DNA of 43,733 nucleotides from Arthrobacter crystallopoietes BAB-32 (GCF_000328305.2 NZ_ANPE02000103.1:1-43733), one strand, 5' to 3'. Positions 1 through 8,402 are shown, numbered from the stretch's first letter. Numbers and translations are program-made. Notes: generated from the sequence alone by a model not told the origin.

Positions 1-376
1 ATGGCTCATCCGTCATGCTGGAAGTGCCTTTCCTTTCGTTGACCGATTGGGAAGCGACACGCCGGCCGGGTGGACAGACAAGACGGTAATGGGACTCTTT
101 CGACAGGCTCCTATGAAGTCATGTCCGCCTGGCCGCCGCGTTTACGGTGGCACCGCCGGCGGACAGATCCAATCAAGGACAAGCTTGCGCTGTCAGCCAA
201 TAGTCGAGTCACACCGGCGGCACCACTCATTCCATCATTACCGCCTATAGTGGCTGCTTTGAGGGCTGTTTTGGGGCCCAAAGCAGCCACTACAGGCCAA
301 CGGATTCGGGGACGGAGCTCAGCGGCGGGACGCGGCGGAGACGGAGCTCAGCGCTGCGAGGCGGCGGGGACGGAGC
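1..376. other. gene-free left edge
   Basis: No recognisable gene. The short open frames here (for example 47-250 on the plus strand) have no start context or family resemblance that I can support. The stretch holds a long imperfect hairpin (243-297) and a three-copy 29-bp tandem repeat (311-397) that runs into the 3' end of the next gene. Confidence 0.6.
243..297. repeat. long inverted repeat (hairpin)
   Basis: Arms 243-260 and 280-297 pair at 17 of 18 positions, with one A/C mismatch at 247/293, around a 19-nt loop. The core is TAGTGGCTGCTTT against its exact complement. It lies about 80 nt downstream of the amidotransferase stop on the minus strand, so it could end that transcript. It lacks a U tract, so a REP-like palindromic element is equally possible. 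Confidence 0.6.
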
Positions 377-397
377 TCAGCGGCGGGAGGCGGCGGC
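311..397. repeat. three tandem 29-bp repeats
   Basis: GACGGAGCTCAGCG recurs at 311, 340 and 369, exactly 29 bp apart, with GC-rich filler resembling GGCGGGAGGCGGCG between. The third copy contains the stop codon (377-379) and the last codons of the minus-strand amidotransferase, so on that strand each unit repeats CGC TGA GCTCC. The repeat has probably grown by slippage outward from the gene end. Confidence 0.75.
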
Positions 398-1162
398 GAC
401 GTAGCGGCAGGCTTCCACGAAGGGCTCGAACAGCGCGGCGAGCTGGCCTTCGGGCGAACCGGGCTCCTCCGGGTGCCACTGCACCGCCAGCAGCCAGCCT
501 TCGTCCGGGCGTGCCAGCTCCACCGCTTCGACCACGCCGTCGGGAGCGGTCGCAGACACGCGCAGCCTGTCGCCGAGCCGGCGGACGGCCTGGTGGTGGC
601 CGGACTGGACGGTCACCTCCCCGGCGCCGAGGGCGTCGGCGAGCAGCGTCCCGGGCTCAACAGTCACGGTGTGCCCGATCATCGGCGGACGCTCCTGGTG
701 AACCTTGTGCACGGAGTCCGGCCCGAGGTCCTCGATCAGCGAGCCGGCGAAGGCCACGTTGATCAGCTGCAGCCCGCGGCAGATCCCCAGCACCGGCCGG
801 CCGTTCTCCACCGCCCCGATAACCAGGTCGATCTCGGTCTCGTCCGCCCTCGTGTCCACGCCGTGCACCGTCGGCTCGCCCGTGTTCCCGCCGTAGCGGG
901 ACGGATCCACGTCGCCGCCGCCGAGCACCAGCACCCCGTCAAAGTCCACTGCGCTGAACACGTGGCCGGAGGCGGAGTCAATAACGACGGCGTCCGCACC
1001 GACCGCGTCGAGGCCCGCCACAGCGTGCCGGGCCAGGTCCGCCAGCTCGTCGGAGAACCACTCCGGCTGCGAGGCAGCACGGTGGGCGTAGCTGACCGCG
1101 ATCCGCGGCCGCCCGCCGTCGTTATTGCCCATGGCGTCCGTGCCGGGCGCTGCGGGATTCAT
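377..1162 (-). CDS. class I glutamine amidotransferase-like hydrolase (peptidase C26, PuuD-like)
   Basis: Predicted 261-residue cytoplasmic hydrolase of the gamma-glutamyl-GABA hydrolase (PuuD/C26) group, which cuts gamma-glutamyl amide bonds. The family signature is visible: LVLGGGDVDPSRYGG around residues 78-92, the nucleophile-elbow Cys128 in GICRG, SGHHQ near 187-191, and His230/Glu232 in QWHPE, completing a Cys-His-Glu triad. The ATG at 1162 is chosen because it forms an ATGA overlap with the stop of the upstream reductase gene and gives the usual family length; an internal ATG at 1132 is also possible. The overlap implies translational coupling with the reductase. The true substrate is unknown, but a gamma-glutamyl compound is likely. 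The last codons (AAASRR) are encoded by a tandem repeat and are probably not conserved. Confidence 0.85.
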   Translation of the reverse strand: MNPAAPGTDAMGNNDGGRPRIAVSYAHRAASQPEWFSDELADLARHAVAGLDAVGADAVVIDSASGHVFSAVDFDGVLVLGGGDVDPSRYGGNTGEPTVHGVDTRADETEIDLVIGAVENGRPVLGICRGLQLINVAFAGSLIEDLGPDSVHKVHQERPPMIGHTVTVEPGTLLADALGAGEVTVQSGHHQAVRRLGDRLRVSATAPDGVVEAVELARPDEGWLLAVQWHPEEPGSPEGQLAALFEPFVEACRYVAAASRR

Positions 1163-2226
1163 GCCGGGTAGAGGGGGTTGTGGCCGGCGGTCACGCGCTC
1201 GGCCTCGGACACCGGGCCGGGGGCGGTGCCGTCGCCGAAGGGGCTGCCGCCGAGGCTCTCCCGGCCGTGGTCGCTGAGCCAGCTGGCCAGGTCCGGGCCC
1301 TGCGGCACGATCTGCGTGGGATTGATGTCCTCGTGCACGATGTAATAGTGCTGCTTGATCTGCACGAAGTCGATGGTGTCGCCGAAGCCGGGCGTCTGGA
1401 ACAGGTCGCGGGCGTAGCCCCAGAGCGCGGGCATCTCGGCCAGCTTGTTCCGGTTGCACTTGAAGTGGCCGTGGTAGACCGGATCGAAGCGGGCCAGCGT
1501 GGTGAATAGCCGGACGTCGGCTTCGGTGATGGTGTCGCCCATCAGGTAGCGGCGGGTGCTGAGCCGCTCCTCGAGCCAGTCCATCGCGGTCCAGAGCCGG
1601 TCGTAGGCCTTGTCGTACGCCTCTTGCGAGCCGGCGAAGCCGCAGCGGTAGACGCCGTTGTTGACCTCGGTGAAGACGCGCTTGTTAACTGCGGCCATTT
1701 CCTCGCGCAGGTGCTCGGGGTACAGGTCCGGGGCGCCTTCGCGATGGTATTCGGTCCACTCGGTGGCGAAGTCCAGCGTGATCTGCGGAAAGTTGTTCGT
1801 GACGACGGCGCCGGAGGCCACCTCCACGATGGCCGGAACGGTGATGCCGCGGGGATAGTTCGGGAAGCGCTTGAAGTAGGCCTCCTGCAAACGTTCGATG
1901 CCCAGCACAGGGTCCTTGCCGCCGTCGTCAAGGTCGAAGGTCCAGCTGCGAACATCATGGGTGGGGCCGGGCATGCCGAGGGAAATTACGTCCTCAAGCC
2001 CGAGCAGCCGGCGCACGATGATGGTCCGGTTGGCCCACGGGCAGGCGCGGGCGGCAACCAGGCGGTAGCGGCCGGGCTCCACCGGCCAGCGGCCCTCGTT
2101 CGGGTTGTCGCCGCCGCGGACGATCCGGTCCTCGATGTAGTGGGTGTCCCGGTTGAACTCTTCGCCGGTGTGTACATAGGCGCCCTTGGTGCTGTAGTCG
2201 GTGGTCGCTTCACTGGTTTGGCTCAT
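1159..2226 (-). CDS. glutathionyl-hydroquinone reductase-type protein (Xi-class GST)
   Basis: A 355-residue cytoplasmic thiol transferase of the Xi class (YqjG/PcpF/EcM4 family), which reductively removes thiol adducts from hydroquinones. The thioredoxin-like N-terminal half carries the diagnostic CPWA motif with catalytic Cys62, followed by the family's long insert (WTFDLDDGG, YFKRFPNYPRGITVPAI) and an all-alpha C-terminal half (TEADVRLFTTLARFDPVY). Length fits the family (about 320-370). Actinobacteria mostly use mycothiol rather than glutathione, so the physiological thiol may be mycothiol; that is an inference. It is the first gene of a two-gene unit and its TGA overlaps the ATG of the C26 amidotransferase. 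The ATG at 2226 is the start that leaves room for the N-terminal lead before the conserved core. Confidence 0.88.
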   Translation of the reverse strand: MSQTSEATTDYSTKGAYVHTGEEFNRDTHYIEDRIVRGGDNPNEGRWPVEPGRYRLVAARACPWANRTIIVRRLLGLEDVISLGMPGPTHDVRSWTFDLDDGGKDPVLGIERLQEAYFKRFPNYPRGITVPAIVEVASGAVVTNNFPQITLDFATEWTEYHREGAPDLYPEHLREEMAAVNKRVFTEVNNGVYRCGFAGSQEAYDKAYDRLWTAMDWLEERLSTRRYLMGDTITEADVRLFTTLARFDPVYHGHFKCNRNKLAEMPALWGYARDLFQTPGFGDTIDFVQIKQHYYIVHEDINPTQIVPQGPDLASWLSDHGRESLGGSPFGDGTAPGPVSEAERVTAGHNPLYPA

Positions 2227-2408
2227 GCCTTCAGCCTATCGCCGTTGGCTGACAGTCTGCCCCGGAAGGGCGCGATTCCGGCACGCCGGGGCTTGGCCGG
2301 CCTCGGCCGCAAATGTGATCCGGGTCGCTAGAGTGGGCCACGTTGGGGACCCTTGTCCGCGGTGCCGGCGGCTTCGCCGGCCACACTCGCACCTAAAGGA
2401 GATTCTCC

Positions 2409-3779
2409 ATGTCCACGGTTGACCAGAAGGGCCGGCGCAATCCCGTTGCAGCAGCCATGCGGCCGATCAACAATCTGGTGGAGCGCTTCATACCGAGCGC
2501 ACTCGTCTTCGCTATCATCCTGACCCTCATCGTGGCGGTCCTGGCGCTCGTGCTGACCGGCGCCGGACCGGTCGAGGTGGTCAAGGGCTGGGGCGACGGG
2601 CTGGCGGGCCTGCTGGCCTTCATGACCCAGATGGCCCTGATCCTGCTACTGGGCCACATGCTCGCCAATACCCGCCCGGTCCGGAAGCTGCTGGCCTTCC
2701 TGGCCGGCCTGCCCCGCAGTCCTGTCCAGGCCTACGTCTTCGTATTCCTTGTGGCCGCCATCGCGTCGCTGATCACCTGGGGCCTGGGGCTGGTGGTCGG
2801 TGCGCTGCTGGCCAAGGAAGTGGCCGCCCAGCTGCGGGCCAAGGGCGTGCGGCTGCACTTCCCCATGCTGGTCGCCGCGGGCTTCTCCGGCTTCGTGGTC
2901 TGGCACATGGGCTACTCCGGCTCCGGCCCGCTCACTGCGGCCACCGAAGGTTCCTTCATTGCCGAGCAACTGGGCGGCACCATCCCGATCAGCGAGACCA
3001 CGTTCTCCCCATGGAACATGCTGGCAGCGGTGGCCACAGTGATCGTCGTCGGCCTGGCGCTGGCTGCGGTAGCGCCGCGCGGTGACGACAAGATCATTGA
3101 ACTCGAAAAGGATGCCCGGGACGCCGGCGTCGAAATCGAGGAAGACGTGGTCACACCTGCCGACCGGCTGGACGCCAGCCGCATCCTGACGGCCGTGGTG
3201 GGACTGGCACTCGCGGCCTACCTCGTGATCCACTTCGCACAGGGCGGGACGCTGACGCTCGACATCGTGAACTGGTCCTTCCTGGCGCTGGTCTTCCTGC
3301 TGGTCCGCAACCCGTTCGAGCTGATCGCGCTGACGAAGAACGCCGCCGCCAACGTGGGCGACATCCTGCTGCAGTTCCCGCTCTACGCCGGCATCCTCGG
3401 CATCATGACCGCCTCCGGGCTCGTCGCCGTCTTCTCGGACTGGTTCGTCAGCATTTCCACGCCGCAGACCTTCGGCGTGCTGGCGCTGCTCTCCGCCGGC
3501 CTGGTCAACTTCTTCGTGCCCTCCGGCGGCGGGCAGTTCGCCGTGCAGGCGCCGATCATGCTGGACGCCGCGGACCGGCTGGGCGTGGATCCGTCCGTGC
3601 CCATCATGGCCGTCTCCTACGGGGACCAGTGGACCAACATGATCCAGCCTTTCTGGGCGCTGCCGCTGCTGGCCATCGCCGGCCTCAAGATGCGTGACAT
3701 CCTCGGCTACACCACGGTCACGCTGCTCGCCTCCGGGCTGGTCTTCGCCGTCACCCTGCTGATTGTCGGAGCCGGTTAG
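2409..3779 (+). CDS. short-chain fatty acid transporter (AtoE family)
   Basis: A 456-residue polytopic membrane protein of the AtoE/SCFA_trans family, thought to carry acetoacetate, butyrate or related short-chain acids. Around 11-12 hydrophobic segments are visible, with a charged cytoplasmic loop near residues 225-255 (DKIIELEKDARDAG). Family-typical stretches include GFSGFVVWHMGYSGSGPL around residue 160, FFVPSGGGQFAVQAPI near 365-380 and SYGDQWTNMIQPFWALPLL near 400-420. A good ribosome binding site (AAAGGAGA at 2395-2402) precedes the ATG. The gene stands alone, divergent from the reductase pair and convergent with the phosphoesterase genes; no ketone-body CoA-transferase pair is adjacent. 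The later CoA-transferase at 39498 is too far away to count as an operon partner. Confidence 0.9.
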   Translation: MSTVDQKGRRNPVAAAMRPINNLVERFIPSALVFAIILTLIVAVLALVLTGAGPVEVVKGWGDGLAGLLAFMTQMALILLLGHMLANTRPVRKLLAFLAGLPRSPVQAYVFVFLVAAIASLITWGLGLVVGALLAKEVAAQLRAKGVRLHFPMLVAAGFSGFVVWHMGYSGSGPLTAATEGSFIAEQLGGTIPISETTFSPWNMLAAVATVIVVGLALAAVAPRGDDKIIELEKDARDAGVEIEEDVVTPADRLDASRILTAVVGLALAAYLVIHFAQGGTLTLDIVNWSFLALVFLLVRNPFELIALTKNAAANVGDILLQFPLYAGILGIMTASGLVAVFSDWFVSISTPQTFGVLALLSAGLVNFFVPSGGGQFAVQAPIMLDAADRLGVDPSVPIMAVSYGDQWTNMIQPFWALPLLAIAGLKMRDILGYTTVTLLASGLVFAVTLLIVGAG

Positions 3780-3799
3780 CCCCAGCCGGCGGCCGGCGG

Positions 3800-5104
3800 T
3801 CAGGCGAGTGCAAGGGCCCCGGTCCGCGGTGTTCCATCGTAGCCGCCCTCCGGAACGTCCAGCCCGAAGAGGGCGGCCACAGTCGGAGCCACATCCACCG
3901 TCCGCGCGGGCTCGGAGGACACCCCGGCGAGCACAGAGGGACTGCCGCCGCCGATGAAGAACGGGATCGGCTCAGTCGCCGGATGCCCGTGGTTGCCGGG
4001 AATCGGGTTCGAGAGAATGTAGGGGTCCGAGAAGCGCCACCCCGCCCGGCAGTACACGGCGAGGTCGCCGGCTTCCGGGCCGAGCCGCAGTTCGGCCGGA
4101 GGGTGCACGGACAGCACCCCGGGGTGGGCGGCTACCACTGCGGCCAGCCGCGCCACGGACTCCTCGCGCGCAGCTGCGTCCCCGGTCCAGTACAGCAGGT
4201 CCGCCCCGCCGTTCTGGGCGATCTGCACATTCCGCCGAAGTTCCGGGTGCAGCCACAGCTGGTTGTCGATGCTGATCACGTTGGTGGGCAGGGACCAGTC
4301 CATCGAATGGTCGGCCAGCACCATGACCACGCTGTTCTCCCAGGTCCCGCGCGCCTTCAGGTGCCGAATGAAGCGGCCCACCTGCAGGTCCGTCGAGGCA
4401 AGGGCGGCGGTCCGCGCGGCCTGCAAGGTGGTCCCCGTCAGGTCGGAATGGCCCATCCGGTCGACGTCCCCGAGGTTGGTGAACACCAGGTCCGGATCCG
4501 CCGAGTCCACCATGCCGATCAGGGCGTCCACGGTGGAGGCGTCGGGCGCATGGCCGGACACGGGAACGATCGGCGCCGGCTCCCACCGGTAAGTCGCCCG
4601 GTCGCCGAAGATACCGTACAGGTACTCCTTGCTGAGCACCGTTCCGGTGGTGAAGCCGGCAGCGTTGAGCCGTTCCAGCAGCGTTACTGCCCGCAGGTCC
4701 GACGGCCGGTCCAGCCTGCGCACCGCCCCCTCGGCCCGGTCATAGACCGAGTTGGCCGGCACTCCGGTCCGGTCGGGGCGCAGGCCGGTCATCATCATGA
4801 CGTGGTTCGGGATCGTCTCCATGATGGGAAGGGACCGCGCCGCCGGAAAGTTGGCACCGCCGTCGCGCATTGCCGCCAGGTTCGGCGTGAGCGCCGCGGT
4901 GATCTCGTCGGGCCGGCAGCCGTCCACTACCAGCACGTAGACCTTGGGTTTGGGAAGGTCCCCGGACCCGGCGCCTCCGTTCCTGCCGGGCGCGGCCCAG
5001 CCGGCACCCGGGGCAGCGGAAAGCACGACGGCGGCGCCCGAGGCCGCGGCCAGCTTCAGGAAGCTTCGGCGGCCAGTGCGCCCGCTGGTCTGCGCGCCGC
5101 TCAT
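3800..5104 (-). CDS. TAT-exported alkaline phosphatase-superfamily phosphodiesterase (NPP type)
   Basis: A 434-residue secreted metallo-phosphoesterase of the type I phosphodiesterase/nucleotide pyrophosphatase family. The N-terminus is a clear twin-arginine signal (RRSFLK at 12-17, then a hydrophobic stretch and an Ala-rich cleavage region near 37). Metal and catalytic residues are visible: Asp61 in VVDGCRPD, nucleophile Thr97 in METIPNH, DVDRMGHSD in the middle, LADHSMDW, and NHGHP near the end. The ATG at 5104 gives an ATGA overlap with the upstream phoD stop; a longer reading frame upstream lies inside phoD and is rejected. The pair is probably co-transcribed for extracytoplasmic phosphate scavenging. 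The exact substrate (nucleotide, phosphodiester or phospholipid head group) cannot be told from sequence. Confidence 0.88.
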   Translation of the reverse strand: MSGAQTSGRTGRRSFLKLAAASGAAVVLSAAPGAGWAAPGRNGGAGSGDLPKPKVYVLVVDGCRPDEITAALTPNLAAMRDGGANFPAARSLPIMETIPNHVMMMTGLRPDRTGVPANSVYDRAEGAVRRLDRPSDLRAVTLLERLNAAGFTTGTVLSKEYLYGIFGDRATYRWEPAPIVPVSGHAPDASTVDALIGMVDSADPDLVFTNLGDVDRMGHSDLTGTTLQAARTAALASTDLQVGRFIRHLKARGTWENSVVMVLADHSMDWSLPTNVISIDNQLWLHPELRRNVQIAQNGGADLLYWTGDAAAREESVARLAAVVAAHPGVLSVHPPAELRLGPEAGDLAVYCRAGWRFSDPYILSNPIPGNHGHPATEPIPFFIGGGSPSVLAGVSSEPARTVDVAPTVAALFGLDVPEGGYDGTPRTGALALA

Positions 5105-6789
5105 GAAAGGATCCCTCCGCTGGCGGGGCGGACCTTCTGGGTGCCGGCAGCGACGGTCCAGGACGCCGTTCGGCTGGTCGCCGAGGCGGGATCCGTCCGG
5201 TCCGCCAACCGGTACCAGTCCATCCTCACCTCGGCTGGCGTCACCTCCAGCACCGAGAAGCCGTGCGAATCGAAATCCAGGTACTTGACGTGCGGGTTCA
5301 GCGTCCGGATACCGGACTCGACCGTCAGCGACGCGGTGCGCTCGGGCACCCGAAGGATGTCGTCCAGATTGTCGCTGGTCACGGACGTGCACACGAGCTC
5401 CGTAGCGGCGGACCGGCCGTTCAAGGGGTAGGTCAGCGGGTCGACGGGCAGGTCGCAGGCCCAGCCGGAGTGGATGTCCCCGGTCAGGAAGACGGTGTCG
5501 GTCACAGCGTTGTCCCGCAGGTGCCTCAGGACCTGGTTCCGGTCCGCAACATAGCCGTCCCACTGGTCCACGTTGTAGGGAACGCCGTCGATATTGCGGT
5601 CCCCCAGCAGTTCGCTCAGCGCGTGCATTTCCTGCGTGTTCAGGGTGGACGGAAAGCGCACCGGCGTGATCATGACCGGATTCCCCACCAGCTTCCACTG
5701 CGGCGCATCATTGCTGAGTCCGGCCAGCAGCCAGTCCATCTGCTCGGCGCCGGTGATCGTTCGGTCCGGATCGTCGATCGCCGGAGCCAACTGGCTGTCA
5801 GCCTGCTGGCTCCGATACGAGCGCAGGTCCAGCATCGACAGGCTGGCCAGTGAACCGAACTCCAGCCTGCGGTACAGCTGTCCTCCGGGCTCATAGCGGA
5901 CCGGCATCCACTCCGCGTAGGCCTGCTGCGCGAAGCCGGAGCGCTCCTGCCAGGTCCCCTCGGCCGGCTCGGTATGGTTCTGCGCGCCGCCGGACCAGGC
6001 ATCGTTGGCGGACTCGTGGTCGTCCCAGGTAACCACGAACGGTGCCGCGGCGTGCAGGGCCTGCAGGTCCGGATCCGACTTGTACTGCGCGTGCCGGCGG
6101 CGGTAGTGCGCCAGCGTGGTCATTTCGACGGCGGGATCTTGGGCACGTACGACGACGTCACGCGCCTGGTACTCGCCGGGGGCGTATTCGTAGAGGTAGT
6201 CGCCCAAATGCAGCACCAGGTCCAGGTCGCCGCGGTCGGCCAGGTGCCGGTAGGCCGCGAAGTAGCCGGCCTGGTAGTTGGCGCACGAGACCACACCCAT
6301 CCGCAGCCGGTCCACTGCTGCGCCAGCTGCCGGAGCAGTGCGGGTCCGGCCAACAGACGAGTATTCCTGGCCGAACCTGAAGCGGTACCAATAGGTCGTG
6401 GCCGGCTCCAGCCCGGCGGCCACGACCTTGACAGTGTGGTCCCGCCAGGCGCCGGTCTCCGCCCAGCCTTGTCCGACGAGCCCGGTGAAGTCTGCGTTTC
6501 GTGACACTTCCCAGCGGACCCGGGAATCGGCACCCGCACCGGAGCCCGGCATGGCCGAGTCGGCAGGCGTCAGCCTCGTCCAGAGCAGCACGGAATGCGG
6601 GTAGGGATCTCCGGAGGCAACGCCGTGCCGGAAGAATCCGGCGGCGGCAGCCTGGGCCGGGGTGCCGGTGGCCAGCAAGCCAGGCAGGGTCGCCGCGGCG
6701 GCAAAGACACCGGCGGAACGCAGCAGTTGGCGGCGTGGCAGTACAGTGCCCGAAGGACCGGGCGGCGGGAAGGAGCGGGAAGCAGTCAC
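5101..6789 (-). CDS. phoD: alkaline phosphatase D (PhoD), TAT-exported
   Basis: A 562-residue secreted PhoD phosphodiesterase/phosphomonoesterase, a family using Ca2+ and Fe3+ at the active site. A twin-arginine signal (PRRQLLRSAG around residues 18-27, then an Ala-rich core ending AQAAAAG) precedes the PhoD N-terminal domain (FRHGVASGDPYPHSVLLWTR) and the metallophosphatase domain, with VVSCANYQAGYF, LHLGDYLYEY, TWDDHE and LTGDIHSGW supplying metal ligands. The start is a GTG at 6789 with a weak ribosome binding site; an in-frame stop lies just upstream at 6799-6801, so little extension is possible. It overlaps the following phosphodiesterase by 4 nt. PHO-box-like repeats lie upstream at 6841-6884, fitting induction by phosphate starvation. 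Confidence 0.93.
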   Translation of the reverse strand: MTASRSFPPPGPSGTVLPRRQLLRSAGVFAAAATLPGLLATGTPAQAAAAGFFRHGVASGDPYPHSVLLWTRLTPADSAMPGSGAGADSRVRWEVSRNADFTGLVGQGWAETGAWRDHTVKVVAAGLEPATTYWYRFRFGQEYSSVGRTRTAPAAGAAVDRLRMGVVSCANYQAGYFAAYRHLADRGDLDLVLHLGDYLYEYAPGEYQARDVVVRAQDPAVEMTTLAHYRRRHAQYKSDPDLQALHAAAPFVVTWDDHESANDAWSGGAQNHTEPAEGTWQERSGFAQQAYAEWMPVRYEPGGQLYRRLEFGSLASLSMLDLRSYRSQQADSQLAPAIDDPDRTITGAEQMDWLLAGLSNDAPQWKLVGNPVMITPVRFPSTLNTQEMHALSELLGDRNIDGVPYNVDQWDGYVADRNQVLRHLRDNAVTDTVFLTGDIHSGWACDLPVDPLTYPLNGRSAATELVCTSVTSDNLDDILRVPERTASLTVESGIRTLNPHVKYLDFDSHGFSVLEVTPAEVRMDWYRLADRTDPASATSRTASWTVAAGTQKVRPASGGILS

Positions 6790-6840
6790 TCGCAGTATTC
6801 AACCCTACCGCCGGGTAATAAAACCTCGGAACCCGGGGCA

Positions 6841-6884
6841 CTTCACCGGCATTTCCCCAAACCTTCGCCGGTTCTTCACGGACG
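6841..6884. promoter_or_regulatory. possible PHO box upstream of phoD
   Basis: Four direct-repeat units in strict 11-nt phase: CTTCACCGGCA (6841), TTTCCCCAAAC (6852), CTTCGCCGGTT (6863) and CTTCACGGACG (6874). This matches the architecture of actinobacterial PhoP sites, which are 11-nt direct repeats of a GTTCACC-like unit. An AT-rich element (6816-6823, TTTTATTA on the minus strand) that could serve as the phoD -10 lies just downstream. The match is by eye and the second unit is poor. Confidence 0.45.
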
Positions 6885-6978
6885 GGGTCGCACGCCAGCC
6901 CTCCGCCGCAGCCGTCCCGGCTTCGAACCGAACCGACCCCGGGCTTGCACCCGCCCAGGCTCACGTCGGCAAACCGGC

Positions 6979-8199
6979 TCAGGCGGCAAAGGCGAACCTG
7001 TCCCGCCCGACAAACAGGCCGGTAACCGCTTGCGTGGCTGAAGTGGCGCACAGCAGCGCCAGCGAGGCGAACCAGCCGCCGCTGGCACCGTACAGTGCCC
7101 CGAACAGCGGCGGTCCGGCGGCCGCCAGCAGGTAGCCGACGGACTGGGCCATGCCGGAGAGCGCGCTGGCTTCGCGGTGCGTGCGCGTCCGCAGCCCGAA
7201 CAGCGCCAGCGCGGTGACCAGCGAGCTGCCGCAGCCGAACCCGGCGAGCAGCACCCAGAAGAGCATGGCGCCGGGCAGCAGCATCATCCCGATCACGGCT
7301 CCGGCCACCAGCACCGGCGGCAGGGCGGCCGGGAACCGCTGGTCCGGCCCGCGCAGGAGCAGCGGGGTCAGCAGGCTGGCGACGACGCCGATCAGCTGGA
7401 ACATCATCAAATCCCAGCCCGAGGCCACCTCGCCGCGCCCGTAGAACCGCTCGATCGTCGGCAGCCAGGTAATGCAGATGTAGAAGACCATGGACTGCAG
7501 CCCCATGTAGAGCGTGACCTGCCAGGCGACGCCCGATTTCCAGACCGAGCCGCGGACCGGAGCCGGCCCGGTGGTGCCGCGGCGGGCAGCCAGCCCGTGC
7601 CGGTCGCTGCGCAGCCTCGGCAGCCACAGCAGCAGCGCCGGAACCGACAGCACAATGTAGGCCGCCAAGGCGAACCGCCAGCCTGCTGCTCCGCCGTCGA
7701 ACTCCACCAACGACAAGGGAACGGACAGACCGGCGCCCAGGGATGCCACGCCTCCCAGCACCGCGGAATAGGCCCCGGTGAGCGAAGCCATGCGCTCCGG
7801 GAAGTCCCGCTTGAGGATCGCCGGCAGCAGCACGTTTCAGACCGCGATCGCCGAGCCGATGATGAACGTCCCGGTCCATAGGAACGCGATGCTCCCCGGA
7901 GCCGGGCGCAGCAACGTGCCGGCGGCGAGCACCAGGAGTGCGGCGAAGACGGTCCGCTCCACGCCGAACTTCTCGCTCAGCCCGTGGGCCAGCGGCGACA
8001 CCGCGCCGAAGGCCAGCAGCGGAACGGCAGCCAGCAGGCCCAACGCCGCGGCGCCCAGTCCGGTATCGGCACCGATCTGGTCCAGCAACGGGCCGACGGC
8101 GGTGAGTACCGGCCGCAGGTTGGCGGCGACGACCAGGACGCCCGCAATCAGCAGGGCGCCCGACGCCGCACGCCGGGTTCCCCTCGCAGACTCCGCCAC
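6979..8199 (-). pseudogene. MFS transporter (CynX/NimT type) interrupted by an in-frame TGA
   Basis: Two adjacent pieces in the same frame together make a normal-length (about 405 residues) 12-helix MFS protein of the CynX/NimT cyanate/nitroimidazole exporter group. The first piece (8199-7837, 120 residues) ends ...GSAIAV; then a single TGA at 7839-7837; then the frame continues NVLLPAILKRDFPERMASL to 6979. CynX relatives normally read through this site as a short uncharged stretch before NVLLP, so one substitution (for example GGA or TGG to TGA) explains the break. A separate reinitiated product from 7833 would lack the first helices and is unlikely to work. It may be a young pseudogene or a base-call error. 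No frame change is involved, and I see no sign of a recoding signal. Confidence 0.82.
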
Positions 8200-8285
8200 C
8201 GGGCCCTCCCTCTTTTGCGTGGCTCCACCCTATGCCAACCTCCGCACCTGCGTGCGCTGCGCGGGAGGTGCCTGCGGGCACGGCA

Positions 8286-8332
8286 AAGGGGACGCCCCCG
8301 CGCCGCCAATTGGCGTACGGGGACGTCCCCTT
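8286..8332. repeat. nested palindromic hairpin
   Basis: Outer arms AAGGGGACG (8286-8294) and CGTCCCCTT (8324-8332) are perfect complements. Inside them CCCCG (8296-8300) pairs with CGGGG (8318-8322), and the apex holds the 12-bp palindrome CGCCAATTGGCG (8304-8315). It lies between the siderophore-binding gene and the MFS gene, both on the minus strand. It may end the former's transcript, though only a TTT follows the stem on that strand. A dispersed palindromic element is the alternative. Confidence 0.6.
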
Positions 8333-8333
8333 C

Positions 8334-8401
8334 AAGCGGCAGGGCCGCTCAACCGGCAGCGCTGCTAAACCGGCAGGGCCGCTAAACCGGCAGCGCCGCG
8401 G
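8334..8401. repeat. four tandem 17-bp repeats
   Basis: Units start at 8334, 8351, 8368 and 8385: AAGCGGCAGGGCCGCTC, AACCGGCAGCGCTGCTA, AACCGGCAGGGCCGCTA and AACCGGCAGCGCCGCGG. They abut the stop codon of the siderophore-binding gene and follow the hairpin at 8286-8332. The units alternate GGGCC and GCGC(T/C) cores, hinting at a 34-bp higher-order unit. No spacers are present, so this is not a CRISPR array. Confidence 0.75.
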
Positions 8402-8402
8402 A

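Noticed and set aside
70-762. 230-codon plus-strand frame at the left edge
   Set aside because: Arg/Ala/Pro-rich low-complexity text, mostly antisense to the amidotransferase gene and running through the tandem repeat.
7837-7839. Selenocysteine or programmed stop readthrough
   Set aside because: MFS transporters of this type do not use selenocysteine, and I see no SECIS-like hairpin just after the TGA.
8334-8401. CRISPR array
   Set aside because: Units are 17 bp, directly abutting, with no spacers and no cas genes.
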